From the NCBI GenBank assembly GCA_910577105.1, contig CAJTMB010000024.1, positions 1 to 51,596 of the forward strand: 51,596 nucleotides of DNA, written 5' to 3'. The notes beneath the pieces are model-generated. The model saw only the letters and a program-made list of their open reading frames with translations. It searched no databases and was not told where the DNA came from. Positions 8,005-16,509 of the stretch are shown one piece after another. Position numbers and translations under genes: made by a program. Source of the DNA: an uncultured Lachnospiraceae bacterium. Its GTDB lineage: Bacteria > Bacillota > Clostridia > Lachnospirales > Lachnospiraceae. Positions within the stretch are counted from its first letter, which is position 1. Every line of letters begins with the position of its first letter.

Positions 8005-8046
8005 GCTCGTATGTCAAAACGCATCGTGCTCTGTACGAAGTATTCC

Positions 8047-8229
8047 TTATCCTATTTTTCTAATCGCAATCTGTTTGCCACATTTACTGCATTTTGCAAA
8101 ATAATCTGGATGCCACCCTGCTTCGATCTTTGACTCCTCTCGTAATTCAGATTTTGTATCTTCCTCCGAATCTATCAATCGACCGAAGCCACATTCCGGA
8201 CAGATTAGCTTTTTCTTCTTGAGTTTCAT
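8047..8229 (-). CDS. Small zinc-ribbon protein
   Basis: 60 residues with two CxxC pairs (ICPECGFG near the N-terminus and KCSKCGKQ near the C-terminus) separated by an acidic linker, the pattern of a zinc ribbon. AAGGAGG lies seven bases upstream of the ATG. It follows the ImmA-type gene by 92 bases and is preceded by its own palindrome (8252-8265) that resembles the XRE promoter site. It may be a regulatory or accessory protein of the cargo. Family and function not recognised. Confidence 0.65.
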   Translation of the reverse strand: MKLKKKKLICPECGFGRLIDSEEDTKSELREESKIEAGWHPDYFAKCSKCGKQIAIRKIG

Positions 8230-8251
8230 ATTCTCGCCTCCTTATGATATC

Positions 8252-8265
8252 GTGTATATATACAC
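8252..8265. promoter_or_regulatory. Palindromic operator-like site
   Basis: GTGTATATATACAC is a perfect 14-bp palindrome 22 bp upstream of the zinc-ribbon gene. Twelve of fourteen bases match the site GTGTACATATACAT at 9460-9473 in front of the XRE gene. Both could be bound by that XRE protein. A hairpin with CAATGCC arms (about 8293-8323) lies between it and the ImmA stop. Confidence 0.5.
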
Positions 8266-8321
8266 ATGAACACATGGTTTTAAATTTTGGCATTGCCTCA
8301 TGCGAACATGGACAATGCCTT

Positions 8322-9047
8322 TTATGCTACTTGTAGCAGGTCCAACTGCTCCAACCTAATCTCCGCCGCCTGTCTTGAAACATTAAACATGCTTGCAATA
8401 TTCTCGACAGCCATTACATAATCCTCGGACTGGTCATCTATCAAAACATCCGTTTCCTCTCCAAATACTCTCTGAATCTCGTTCAAAGCATATTCTATAA
8501 AAGGAATCTTCGGCATAAGCAACGCCGCCGCCAAAGAATTAGCTTGCCACTCTTCTTCATCATTCTCTGTTTTGAATCCGGTGAACCTTCTTTCAAGATC
8601 CGTTCCATAAGTCTTCAGGTAAGGTTTTCGGAACTCATATTTCTGATTCGTCGGTGAGTGGTATGACCGATGCAATATCCAGTGTGATGCCTCGTGCGCA
8701 AGCGTAAACCTTCTTCTGGGAATATTTCTATTTCCACTTAAGGACATATCAATAAGAATATCCCCTGCACTCAAATCCAACTCAATCGGCCTATATGACA
8801 AGTCGTAGCACGGAACTTTTGCATCCTCAAATGCAATTAGCCCGAGAACGCTCTTATCTGCCGCTATATTCTTGCTTCTTACATTAAGGAACAGGCACTC
8901 CTTTATCAGATAGTTTATGTCTACCTCTCCAATCTTATCAACGAAACCCGGAAGGTACTCCTTCATAATCATGAGTGCTATATTGTCAAAATCCCGTTTG
9001 TACAACTTATACATTCCGTTTGGATACTGAGGGTAATCCAAAACCAT
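8322..9047 (-). CDS. ImmA/IrrE-type metallopeptidase
   Basis: 241 residues with the zinc-peptidase motif HExxH in RRFTLAHEASHWILHRSYH near residue 130, a downstream Glu-rich segment (EWQANSLAAALLMPK) that supplies the third ligand, and a C-terminal helix-turn-helix-like stretch (NIASMFNVSRQAAEIRLEQL). ImmA/IrrE enzymes cleave or derepress a partner XRE repressor in response to a signal, as in ICEBs1. The adjacent upstream gene encodes such an XRE protein, ending one base before this start. GGGGG lies six bases before the ATG. The likely role is switching this small operon, and perhaps the neighbouring defence genes, on stress or phage entry. Confidence 0.88.
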   Translation of the reverse strand: MVLDYPQYPNGMYKLYKRDFDNIALMIMKEYLPGFVDKIGEVDINYLIKECLFLNVRSKNIAADKSVLGLIAFEDAKVPCYDLSYRPIELDLSAGDILIDMSLSGNRNIPRRRFTLAHEASHWILHRSYHSPTNQKYEFRKPYLKTYGTDLERRFTGFKTENDEEEWQANSLAAALLMPKIPFIEYALNEIQRVFGEETDVLIDDQSEDYVMAVENIASMFNVSRQAAEIRLEQLDLLQVA

Positions 9048-9048
9048 A

Positions 9049-9429
9049 CTAATCCCCCTTTTTACTCTGGGAATTGATAGTATCTATAAATGCCTGCCAC
9101 TGTTCATCTGGAATATTATGATCTCGCGCTGTCCTCAATGCAACACGCGCAATATCTGTCTTTCCAATATAATCAGTCAGGTCCGGATAGCTACCTTCCC
9201 TAATATCTCCGGCAAGATCGTAGAACGTGTTCAGCTCAGATTGAGGTATCTGAAGCACCTCTATCATCTTTTCCAAATACTTGACCGGAGGCCAACGGTT
9301 TCCCTTTTCGACATCGCTAAGGTATGCTGGTGCCATGCCGATATCTGCCGCTACAGACCTTAACGACTTTCCAAGGGACTCCCGCTTCTCTTTTATATAC
9401 TGTCCAAAAGTCAGCCCTTCTTTACCCAT
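9049..9429 (-). CDS. XRE-family repressor
   Basis: About 126 residues with an N-terminal helix-turn-helix (FGQYIKEKRESLGKSLRSVA, then MAPAYLSDVEKGNRWPPVKY). The C-terminal part likely contacts the neighbouring ImmA-type peptidase. I place the start at ATG 9429, eight bases after AGAGG; the frame's first codon, a GTG at 9438, is too close to that site. A palindrome-like operator overlaps the predicted -10 of its own promoter, so autorepression is likely. It is transcribed in the same direction as the defence operon but from its own promoter just beyond that operon's terminator. Confidence 0.87.
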   Translation of the reverse strand: MGKEGLTFGQYIKEKRESLGKSLRSVAADIGMAPAYLSDVEKGNRWPPVKYLEKMIEVLQIPQSELNTFYDLAGDIREGSYPDLTDYIGKTDIARVALRTARDHNIPDEQWQAFIDTINSQSKKGD

Positions 9430-9459
9430 TCCATTCACCTCTTTCGTTATTCTGTATGC

Positions 9460-9490
9460 GTGTACATATACATATTAACATAAGTGTCAA
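9460..9490 (-). promoter_or_regulatory. Promoter and operator of the XRE-ImmA genes
   Basis: A perfect -35 TTGACA (9485-9490) is followed after 16 bases by TATGTA (9463-9468) as a weak -10. The near-palindrome GTGTACATATACAT (9460-9473) covers the -10, suiting repression by the XRE product. The -35 lies partly inside the T-run of the upstream terminator. Confidence 0.55.
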
Positions 9491-9526
9491 AAAAAGGCAA
9501 CCCCTACAGAGAATTATTCTGTAGGG
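9489..9526 (-). terminator. Terminator of the defence operon
   Basis: On the minus strand CCCTACAGA and TCTGTAGGG form a perfect 9-bp stem with a seven-base loop that contains the stop codon of the DUF3883 gene. GTTGCC and a run of seven T follow. It closes the seven-gene operon. Confidence 0.85.
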
Positions 9527-10449
9527 ATTACCAAATATGATGTCGGGCTCATAATCCACGATTCACTTGCCAGAATAGTTGTTGCCGGATTTTTAATAAT
9601 AGTTGGCTCATATCCCTGCGTTTTTACCATCGAAGCATCTATCAGGTAAATATAATACCTGTCCTCATAAAGCTTTGCGGTTTCTATCTCATTCTCTGAC
9701 CAGTAAAAATGCGTGTTCCCAGAGAACGACTTCACCTCAATAAATCTATCAAACTCTGCTGATGTTTCATCCTCATAAGATAGAATATCATAACCGGCAG
9801 ACACATCGATAACCGATATCCGTTTTATGCTATCCCTCTTGACAAATCCCGCAAGCCGCCGTTTTTCGTATTCTACGACAAACAGCTCCGCTTCTTCTCC
9901 CTGTAATTCCTGTTGCTCCAACTGCTTTTTTAACTGCTCTAATGATTTCTTTGTCCCCTGTTTGCGCTTATATTCCGCAAAAACTGACTCATAGTCAGGA
10001 TTAAGAATAAGCTCTCCACCGGATTCTTTTAAGACCTTATATTGGATCAATATATTACGGAACAAAGCTGCCGACACCGAAAATCCATACCTCTCTATAA
10101 CATAAGCCTTCCGTTCCCTATTATAATGGATTGCCTCGGTATCAAGAAAACCATCCTTCGATATTTGTACTAAGCAAGCGGTACATAATGCTTTATTAAA
10201 ATCATCTGATTCTCGTAACTCAGAAGACCTTTCCGTTGGATAAAGATATCCTACCTTTTCTTCAATAAGATTAAGGTACTTAAAAAATGCCACAGCCGCA
10301 CCAAAATTAAGCCTTATGTCATTCTGCAGGCCACAAAGTTTCTGCACGGAACTTTTCTGTACCCTTGAATCACCTAAAACCTGTTTTGCAAAATATGCTA
10401 TTCCGGCAATATCACCTATATTGTTATACCGTCTTAGTTCTTCTTGCAT
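9514..10449 (-). CDS. DUF3883-type PD-(D/E)XK nuclease-like protein
   Basis: 311 residues. The C-terminal domain resembles DUF3883. It has a leading ELFVVEYEKRRLAG helix near residue 188, then the nuclease-like core GYDILSYED (Asp221) and RFIEVKSFSG (Glu238, Lys240), and then FYWSENEIETAKLYEDRYYI. This D...ExK arrangement is that of PD-(D/E)XK nucleases. The first 150 residues are mostly helical and unassigned, followed by a Lys/Gln-rich coiled coil (about 160-185). Its start lies within the end of the SNF2 gene, so the two are translationally coupled and probably work together. It is the last gene of the operon and overlaps its terminator. Confidence 0.75.
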   Translation of the reverse strand: MQEELRRYNNIGDIAGIAYFAKQVLGDSRVQKSSVQKLCGLQNDIRLNFGAAVAFFKYLNLIEEKVGYLYPTERSSELRESDDFNKALCTACLVQISKDGFLDTEAIHYNRERKAYVIERYGFSVSAALFRNILIQYKVLKESGGELILNPDYESVFAEYKRKQGTKKSLEQLKKQLEQQELQGEEAELFVVEYEKRRLAGFVKRDSIKRISVIDVSAGYDILSYEDETSAEFDRFIEVKSFSGNTHFYWSENEIETAKLYEDRYYIYLIDASMVKTQGYEPTIIKNPATTILASESWIMSPTSYLVIPTE

Positions 10450-12391
10450 AATCTCTCAGCACCGCCTTGATATCTTCATCGCCATCATCCCCAAGATAAC
10501 TGTCAAACAGCGGAATAGGCATACTTTCGATAATTTCCATCAAGCGCTGTTCCTTTTCCTGCAGCCTTGTATGAATCGTATTATCGACAGAATCTTTGGA
10601 AACCAAATAATAGTAATGTGTTTCCACACCCGGTTTCAAACCATATCTATGAATACGATCTTTCGACTGTAAAAAATGTGCAGCATTGAATGATCGTTCC
10701 AGATAAATAGCGTTATGACATGCCTTATGGAGCGATATTGACTCCGAAACTGCAAATGGGTTGGCAATAATCACCTTAAAAGGACTGTCCGGATTGTGAA
10801 ATTCCTTAACTATGGCTTCCCTTGTTAATGAGTACTCTTCATCTTCTTCAGTTAGGTCATCTCCGGCTATCGGTGTTGCGCCATACAAAGTCCTGGTTTC
10901 AATACCTTGGCTTTCCAGATACTTACTGAGCATCTCTATATTCTTAATATAGCAAGCCCAAACTATCACCTTTCCGCCATTTTCTATAATGTCCTTTATA
11001 ATATCCCTTGCTTTTTCGTATTTTGCGGGGATTTCATTTTCAGAATACTTCAATATTTCCCTCAGCATATCGGAGTCATCTTTAATGCTCGAAAAATCAA
11101 CTCCTTCTATCGCCGCAAAATCACTAATTGGCTGTCGTAAAAGTGCCGGATTGGTTGTTGCCTGCATAAGGCGAATCATCCTTGCCTTCACCAATTCACT
11201 CTTCAAGCGTTGATCACGTCCACCAGCAATATCACTGATATACTGTTTTTCTATATAATCATAAATCTTTCGCTGCGAAGGCTTCATCTCTACAGCTATA
11301 GGTGGATGATTGATTGCCGGCGGAATACCAAGATCCCCCTTCTTAATACGCATAAAATATGGGGAAATTGAATCCAAAAGCGTTCCTACTCTCGGATCTT
11401 CCTGATTCTTAGACATATCTTTAAGCTGTCCAATATGGAACTTAATGATATTCTTGGTAGGCCAAATAAACTTGAACAGATTATATAAATCCTCGTAACC
11501 GTTAGGCGCCGGTGTACCGGTCAAAACAACCCTCGACTTGCACACATTCGCTAAAGACATAATACTTTGTGATGTGATGCCCCCACTTGTATTCTTTATT
11601 TTATGAGCCTCGTCAAGAATAACCATTACCTTATTCTTTTTCAGGAAAAACGTCAATTCGTCAACAAGTGATATGACAGATGCATATGACACCAAAGTAA
11701 TTTCCGCAGGTGTAAAGCTATAAAGGTATTGCCTTTTTTCTTCCACATCTAACTTGCCGGAAAGCCTCTTAGAAGTGGCTTTCCGCCCAAAACACTCTTC
11801 ATACTCCAATTCCCAGGGAGCAAAAGCATTTAGTGGCGAAATGATTAGCAGACGATCAACCTTTTTCGGATCTGCCTCATTCAGGTTGTGGAGGTACGCA
11901 TACGCACCATAGACAATACTTGTTTTACCTGCACCTGGAACAGAAAAGTTACACGCATTTTGTGAAAATGCAAGATGATACGCTGCTAACATCTGCAAAT
12001 CATAAAGAGTTCTGTTGGGCAGATTATCTATCAGCGAATCCTTAAAAGCCTTGAACTCGTTTATGTCACATTCATTATTCCTAATGCTTAACGCCTTTTG
12101 CGAGAACTCATCAAAATTCTTTTCTTCCTGATAGTACGCCTGGATACCGGAATCTGCATTACCCTGTAATTCAACATCACATTGCGCATATTTCGCTGCA
12201 CTTTGAATACGACTAATACATTTATTTAGGTCATCATTGACATCAAAAACAATCCTGTCCCCCTCCACTGTAAAGACAGAATTATCCTTCAAAAGACGCA
12301 TGGCCCTTTTGTTATTCAATATTAAATCTATATCACCCGATACGATTACCTTATCCTCCGTATCGTTTGCATCGATCTTAATTGTCGCCAT
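10424..12391 (-). CDS. SNF2-family DEAH helicase/translocase
   Basis: 655 residues. Helicase motifs appear in order: Walker A VPGAGKTS near 151, motif II LDEAHKIKN near 259, motif III LTGTPAPNG near 290, and in the second RecA domain NPFAVSESISLHKACHNAIY and QSKDRIHRYG. The first 100 residues form a separate small domain. SNF2 enzymes translocate on double-stranded DNA, and members in defence operons typically move along DNA to activate nucleases. It sits between the ParB-fold gene and the DUF3883 nuclease gene, 15 bases after the former and overlapping the latter. This suggests an ATP-dependent nuclease complex. Confidence 0.9.
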   Translation of the reverse strand: MATIKIDANDTEDKVIVSGDIDLILNNKRAMRLLKDNSVFTVEGDRIVFDVNDDLNKCISRIQSAAKYAQCDVELQGNADSGIQAYYQEEKNFDEFSQKALSIRNNECDINEFKAFKDSLIDNLPNRTLYDLQMLAAYHLAFSQNACNFSVPGAGKTSIVYGAYAYLHNLNEADPKKVDRLLIISPLNAFAPWELEYEECFGRKATSKRLSGKLDVEEKRQYLYSFTPAEITLVSYASVISLVDELTFFLKKNKVMVILDEAHKIKNTSGGITSQSIMSLANVCKSRVVLTGTPAPNGYEDLYNLFKFIWPTKNIIKFHIGQLKDMSKNQEDPRVGTLLDSISPYFMRIKKGDLGIPPAINHPPIAVEMKPSQRKIYDYIEKQYISDIAGGRDQRLKSELVKARMIRLMQATTNPALLRQPISDFAAIEGVDFSSIKDDSDMLREILKYSENEIPAKYEKARDIIKDIIENGGKVIVWACYIKNIEMLSKYLESQGIETRTLYGATPIAGDDLTEEDEEYSLTREAIVKEFHNPDSPFKVIIANPFAVSESISLHKACHNAIYLERSFNAAHFLQSKDRIHRYGLKPGVETHYYYLVSKDSVDNTIHTRLQEKEQRLMEIIESMPIPLFDSYLGDDGDEDIKAVLRDYARRTKTV

Positions 12392-12406
12392 GTGTTATAC
12401 CACCCG

Positions 12407-13696
12407 TCAACTATTGTATATTTCAGAATACTTTTTCGCCATCTCAATAATCTCTTCCAGATAGCTCTCTACACCAGAATCTGATTTGAAGGAAGGCTGA
12501 TCTGTATCAACTGCAGATAACGCTGCATAAGCCTTTTGAAGAAGCTTCATCGGTTCTGCTGCTTGCTGCTTGTTGTTGAGCTTATCTCGCGAACTATTGA
12601 AATTCTCATAAAGGGCTTTACTAACTTTTTCTTTCCATGCGTTATCCCTTGCCCTCATCAGGCGCTTTAAGTCCCCATCCGGATTATCACGGATAATATC
12701 ATCAACTGACTGCTCTGTAACAGATTCCACCGTTGCAAAATGATCCTCCGAAAACTTACGCCAAATGTCCTCATTCGCAAATAAACTTGCATCCGTCTGT
12801 GTTTTAGTGGGCTTCCTTATGATATCTCGGAAGTCTGTCTGGTCCAGCCCTAATCTGATGTAATCAAAGGCTATAGCTTTAAGATCCGAAACATCTGTTT
12901 CTACATCATACCCCCACATCTTTGTAATCCCACCGCCCTTATATCCACGCAAAGCAGCTTCAAGCTTCTGAAATGGGTCTTCAGTTTCTTCAAGCATGGT
13001 ATAAATACCGGTATATCCATAGTTATCCAGGTATTCATTCATCAAATCCAGGATTCTCAAATACCATGAGACATCTTTTGCCTTTACGCCCATAAAACTG
13101 GCTATCTCACTATCTGTAAACCCCTCATCCCGAAGATCACCGGCTTTCAAATACTTCTCGATAGGGCCATAATCGACTTTCGCATCTTCTCCCATCTGAT
13201 AAGTTGTCTCAAGTCGAAGAATTTCTTTCCTATCTGCATCAATGGGAAGAATAATAGCTTCAAAGAACTGCGTATGCTGCTTTGTGTTTGCCGGAATGGA
13301 TTCATCTCTCCATATGTTATTAAGCAAGCTCGCTCGTCTATTACCATCAATGATCTTTCCATCCGCAGTAACTATTCCGTAGCGCTGCTGGTGGTCTTCC
13401 AACAAGCTCTTTTTAGTCCTTTCATTCGCTTCTGGCTTTGAATCCCATAAAAATTTCTCAATGATTGCCACGTCTTCGGCATTGTCTGGATCCAAAACAT
13501 GATGCTGTCTTTCATATGACTTTACTTCCGCCCCAATTCTTCCATTGTAAGGATTATATGTCAGAATGCTAAGCGGGATACTATACACATCGAAAGTTTC
13601 CCTCTCTCCGTGATAAGTCAGTTTTACTCCCGTCATAACAGGCTTGCTGTCCTTCTTAATCTTCGCCAGTTCAGCTTTCCTTTGTTCCGCGTTCAT
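12407..13696 (-). CDS. ParB/Srx-fold protein of the defence operon
   Basis: About 429 residues with a ParB/sulfiredoxin-type N-terminal domain (VYSIPLSILTYNPYNGRIG near 40; ADGKIIDGNRRASLL near 114, where DGNRR is the ParB box II-like motif). A helix-turn-helix region follows (DEGFTDSEIASFMGVKAKDV near 190). ParB-fold proteins bind DNA and can be CTP- or ATP-dependent clamps, and some cut DNA. Here it is embedded in a restriction-type operon, unlike the partition ParB at 17.1 kb, which it does not closely resemble. The start is set at the third ATG, nine bases after GGAGG. Its role may be DNA recognition or loading of the helicase; this is inference. Confidence 0.75.
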   Translation of the reverse strand: MNAEQRKAELAKIKKDSKPVMTGVKLTYHGERETFDVYSIPLSILTYNPYNGRIGAEVKSYERQHHVLDPDNAEDVAIIEKFLWDSKPEANERTKKSLLEDHQQRYGIVTADGKIIDGNRRASLLNNIWRDESIPANTKQHTQFFEAIILPIDADRKEILRLETTYQMGEDAKVDYGPIEKYLKAGDLRDEGFTDSEIASFMGVKAKDVSWYLRILDLMNEYLDNYGYTGIYTMLEETEDPFQKLEAALRGYKGGGITKMWGYDVETDVSDLKAIAFDYIRLGLDQTDFRDIIRKPTKTQTDASLFANEDIWRKFSEDHFATVESVTEQSVDDIIRDNPDGDLKRLMRARDNAWKEKVSKALYENFNSSRDKLNNKQQAAEPMKLLQKAYAALSAVDTDQPSFKSDSGVESYLEEIIEMAKKYSEIYNS

Positions 13697-13710
13697 TTGC
13701 ATCATCCTCC

Positions 13711-14640
13711 TTACAAATAGTATTCTATGATGGTATCCATCATTCCGATGGAATTGAGGTTAATTAAATAGTCTGAGCAACGATGTATTTTATTCAAATC
13801 GGACTGTCTTGCTACCCAACCAGCTCCATCAATTACACTGATATAAAGTGTTTTTTCCTTATCGCTCTTACCAAGATTCTTTTCTCTAAGATTACTGCAG
13901 ATTTTCTCAACAGTACTGGCAAATGTACTTTGTGTACTTGATGTCGTTATTCCGTAAGTAACATCTACCATAATCCTGAGATGTTTTGCATCCGGAATAG
14001 CAACACTTATCTTTTTACCAGCCAACGGAACAGTTTCTTTTATGGCATATGTGAGACCTTCTTTATCACATTTTTTTATAATACTTGAAGAAACTCTGTT
14101 AAAAAAACTATCCCCAATCTTATTACTGTATCTCCCCTCATACCCTTTTTTAATTAAGCGACGCATGTCATCATCATTTGCCAAGCGTCCAACTGTCGTA
14201 GCATCTATGGAAAAATTATCCAAGTAGAAATCAGGAATAACATCCTGATACTCTGACAACCTCTTTCCATACATAAGGAGGCGGTTGACCATTCGCATCC
14301 AATCCGGAGACTCAATCATTTGAGTCCGGAGAGTGCTCATGGACCACTCACTTGTTGGCATAAACCCTTGTTTTATTCTAAGCATCGTAATAATCCGCTT
14401 GAATTTTTCTTCTGAAATATTTAAAACGCTTGTTATACGATCCAAAGAATTAGGGTCTCTTCTGATATATTTTTCTAATCCTTCTTCGGTAGTAATTCCC
14501 AACAACTCGGTTTTTATTTTTTTGATATCATCCTCAACAGCTGCATCAAATTCCTTTTCTAATTCTTCATCTATGTAAAACATGGTCGTTGTTTTGATAA
14601 ATTCTTCTAATTTCAACGGAACAGGCTTACTTTTTTGCAT
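13711..14640 (-). CDS. DpnII-like type II restriction endonuclease
   Basis: About 309 residues. The C-terminal half matches the pattern of DpnII/MboI-type enzymes: SNKIGDSFFNRV (about 172-183), the putative catalytic stretch AIPDAKHLRIMVDVTYG with PD about nine residues before DVT (216-228), and the closing SVIDGAGWVARQSDLNK. Canonical PD-(D/E)XK enzymes have Lys or a related residue where Thr stands here. The N-terminal 130 residues are an extra helical domain. The start at 14640 follows GGAGG by eight bases and overlaps the methyltransferase stop by 14 bases. The partner methyltransferase is a C5-cytosine enzyme, so cytosine methylation would protect the recognition site. The call rests on remembered motif similarity. 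Confidence 0.6.
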   Translation of the reverse strand: MQKSKPVPLKLEEFIKTTTMFYIDEELEKEFDAAVEDDIKKIKTELLGITTEEGLEKYIRRDPNSLDRITSVLNISEEKFKRIITMLRIKQGFMPTSEWSMSTLRTQMIESPDWMRMVNRLLMYGKRLSEYQDVIPDFYLDNFSIDATTVGRLANDDDMRRLIKKGYEGRYSNKIGDSFFNRVSSSIIKKCDKEGLTYAIKETVPLAGKKISVAIPDAKHLRIMVDVTYGITTSSTQSTFASTVEKICSNLREKNLGKSDKEKTLYISVIDGAGWVARQSDLNKIHRCSDYLINLNSIGMMDTIIEYYL

Positions 14641-15994
14641 TCTTGACACCTCCTTTTTTCCTCGACTTCGTATAACTTTCTTCCAGTCTTCCTGCAACAG
14701 CTTTTATTACAGGAACACAGACCGTATTACCAAGTAGGTCGAAACCTAGTCTCTTATCTTTATCACTCTTTTCAAAATCCTCCAGTGAATAATCAGGCGG
14801 ATAGCCGAAAAGCCCAAGCCCTTCCTTCAGTGTTAAATTTCTAATTCCATTTCCGTCAATCACGCCTATCGTTTCCATGTCCATTGCAACCATTGTCGGC
14901 GTAATTCCGTTTGGATCAAGAATCCTACTAAACTCAAAACTTAGCTTTCCCGCAACAATGTTGTATCCTTTAGGCTTTGTTTCGTCAGGAATTCTCTCGT
15001 AGATAGTTCTCGTCTGTGAACCAGTTTCCTTTGCAACCCTTTTTTTAGGATGCTCATAAACCAAATATCCAAGCTCTACAAGATGATCCAACATTTCACC
15101 CAGATTATCTCGATCATAAAATGTCCTAATCTGATCCGCTGTCAGCGGCATTCCATCCATCCAATCTATTCCAATGACTTTTGCCCAATGCTTTTTCCTC
15201 CGTTCCTTCAGAAGTTGATTCAAAAGTTTTCTTTCATCATCCGAAACATCACCTTTTATACCGAGATCCCAACTGTGAATATTATTATCCCCACCGCGTT
15301 TATCTTTAATGGATTTCCCATACAACTCATTTACATCGTATCTGGCAAGTAGTTTTCTGGAGAACTCATTATCTATTGTATCCAACCCATGCTCCATAAC
15401 AGGTGCAAAGGTCGCTGTTGTTATAGGAAAATTATCAAGCGATAATTTTTCCTTCTTCGTACCAACAATATAAATTCGATTTCTACATTGTGCTAATCCA
15501 AAATTCTGGGCATCAAGAACCTTCCATGTCACCTTATACCCCATAGTACCTAATGATTGAAGTATGGTGGCAAGAGTTCTTCCTATATCATCCTCCGGCT
15601 TCTCTTTGTCGTGAGTAACCAAACCTTCGACATTCTCAAGGATAAATCCATATGGTTTCTTATCCCTAAGTATTCTTTCAACTTCAAAAAACAATGTGCC
15701 TCTTGTATCTGCAAATCCCCTCTGTTTCCCGGCAACACTAAAAGCCTGGCAAGGAAAACCAGCCAGTAAGAAATCAAAATCCTTTATATCTTTTGTTTCA
15801 ATTTTGGAGATATCCCCAGAAACCTCATCATCAGGGAAGTTTCTCTTCAGTGCAGTTAGTGCGGCATCCTTTATTTCCGCCGTCAAGACACATCTGGTCT
15901 TATATCCGGCTGTCTGGAAAGCCTGTTCAAACCCAAGACGTATTCCGCCCATGCCTGAGAATAAATCTATGAATTTTACTATTTTGTTAGGCAT
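14627..15994 (-). CDS. DNA cytosine-5 methyltransferase
   Basis: 455 residues with the full set of C5-methyltransferase motifs: motif I FIDLFSGMGGIRLGF (residue 8), motif IV GFPCQAFSVAG with catalytic Cys82, motif VI ENVEGLV (120), motif VIII AQCRNRIYIVG (168), motif IX-like IRNLTLKEGLGLFGYP, and motif X LLGNTVCVPVIKAVAGRL. The region between VIII and IX (about 190-350) is the target-recognition domain and is unusually long. GGAGG lies seven bases upstream. It follows the Vsr-like gene by 11 bases and precedes the restriction endonuclease gene. It should methylate host DNA to protect it from the adjoining nuclease. Confidence 0.93.
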   Translation of the reverse strand: MPNKIVKFIDLFSGMGGIRLGFEQAFQTAGYKTRCVLTAEIKDAALTALKRNFPDDEVSGDISKIETKDIKDFDFLLAGFPCQAFSVAGKQRGFADTRGTLFFEVERILRDKKPYGFILENVEGLVTHDKEKPEDDIGRTLATILQSLGTMGYKVTWKVLDAQNFGLAQCRNRIYIVGTKKEKLSLDNFPITTATFAPVMEHGLDTIDNEFSRKLLARYDVNELYGKSIKDKRGGDNNIHSWDLGIKGDVSDDERKLLNQLLKERRKKHWAKVIGIDWMDGMPLTADQIRTFYDRDNLGEMLDHLVELGYLVYEHPKKRVAKETGSQTRTIYERIPDETKPKGYNIVAGKLSFEFSRILDPNGITPTMVAMDMETIGVIDGNGIRNLTLKEGLGLFGYPPDYSLEDFEKSDKDKRLGFDLLGNTVCVPVIKAVAGRLEESYTKSRKKGGVKNAKK

Positions 15995-16005
15995 CAGCCT
16001 ACCTC

Positions 16006-16497
16006 CTAGTTTATCTTTGTTCCTATACCTTCTTCATCATCGCAAAATGAATCCGTCGGTTCATACGATTGTATCTTTATATCAAAAATGCATTCTTCAA
16101 TCACCTGAATACACTCATCGATTTTCTTGTTAATATCGCAGCCCCAAAAATGGATAATGGTCCAACCCAAAAAGAGCAACGACTTATCCACTTCTGCGTC
16201 CCTCTCCATGTTTCGGAGAATCTTTTTAATCCAGTATTCTCCTTTGGAACTTTTCATGAGCCTTGGTTTTAGCACCAGTTCCCAGTCCTTGCCATGAAAG
16301 AACTCGCTGTCACAAAAGATGGCTATCTTGTACTTCGTCATTGCTATATCTGGGCTTCCCGGCAGTTTACTATAGTTTTTTCTATACCGGTAACCTTTCT
16401 TCCACAATGCCCTTCGCAACTTCATTTCAATAGATGTATCTTTTGAGCGAATATTGCTCATAGCTCTGTGGCGTTGTTCCTTAGTTAATACATCCAT
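16006..16497 (-). CDS. Vsr-like very short patch repair endonuclease
   Basis: 163 residues with the Vsr signature start (TKEQRHRAMSNIRSKDTSIE), the catalytic LPGSPDIAMTKYKIAIF with Asp50, FFHGKDW, and the ending FLGWTIIHFWGCDI. Vsr nicks T:G mismatches made by deamination of 5-methylcytosine, which explains its place before a cytosine methyltransferase. Compared with E. coli Vsr from memory, the His and Cys of the THGCFWH stretch are replaced (CDSEFFH), so the zinc site may be absent. This variant is common in Gram-positive bacteria and might act as a less specific nuclease. Confidence 0.85.
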   Translation of the reverse strand: MDVLTKEQRHRAMSNIRSKDTSIEMKLRRALWKKGYRYRKNYSKLPGSPDIAMTKYKIAIFCDSEFFHGKDWELVLKPRLMKSSKGEYWIKKILRNMERDAEVDKSLLFLGWTIIHFWGCDINKKIDECIQVIEECIFDIKIQSYEPTDSFCDDEEGIGTKIN

Positions 16498-16509
16498 CCA
16501 ACCTACATC

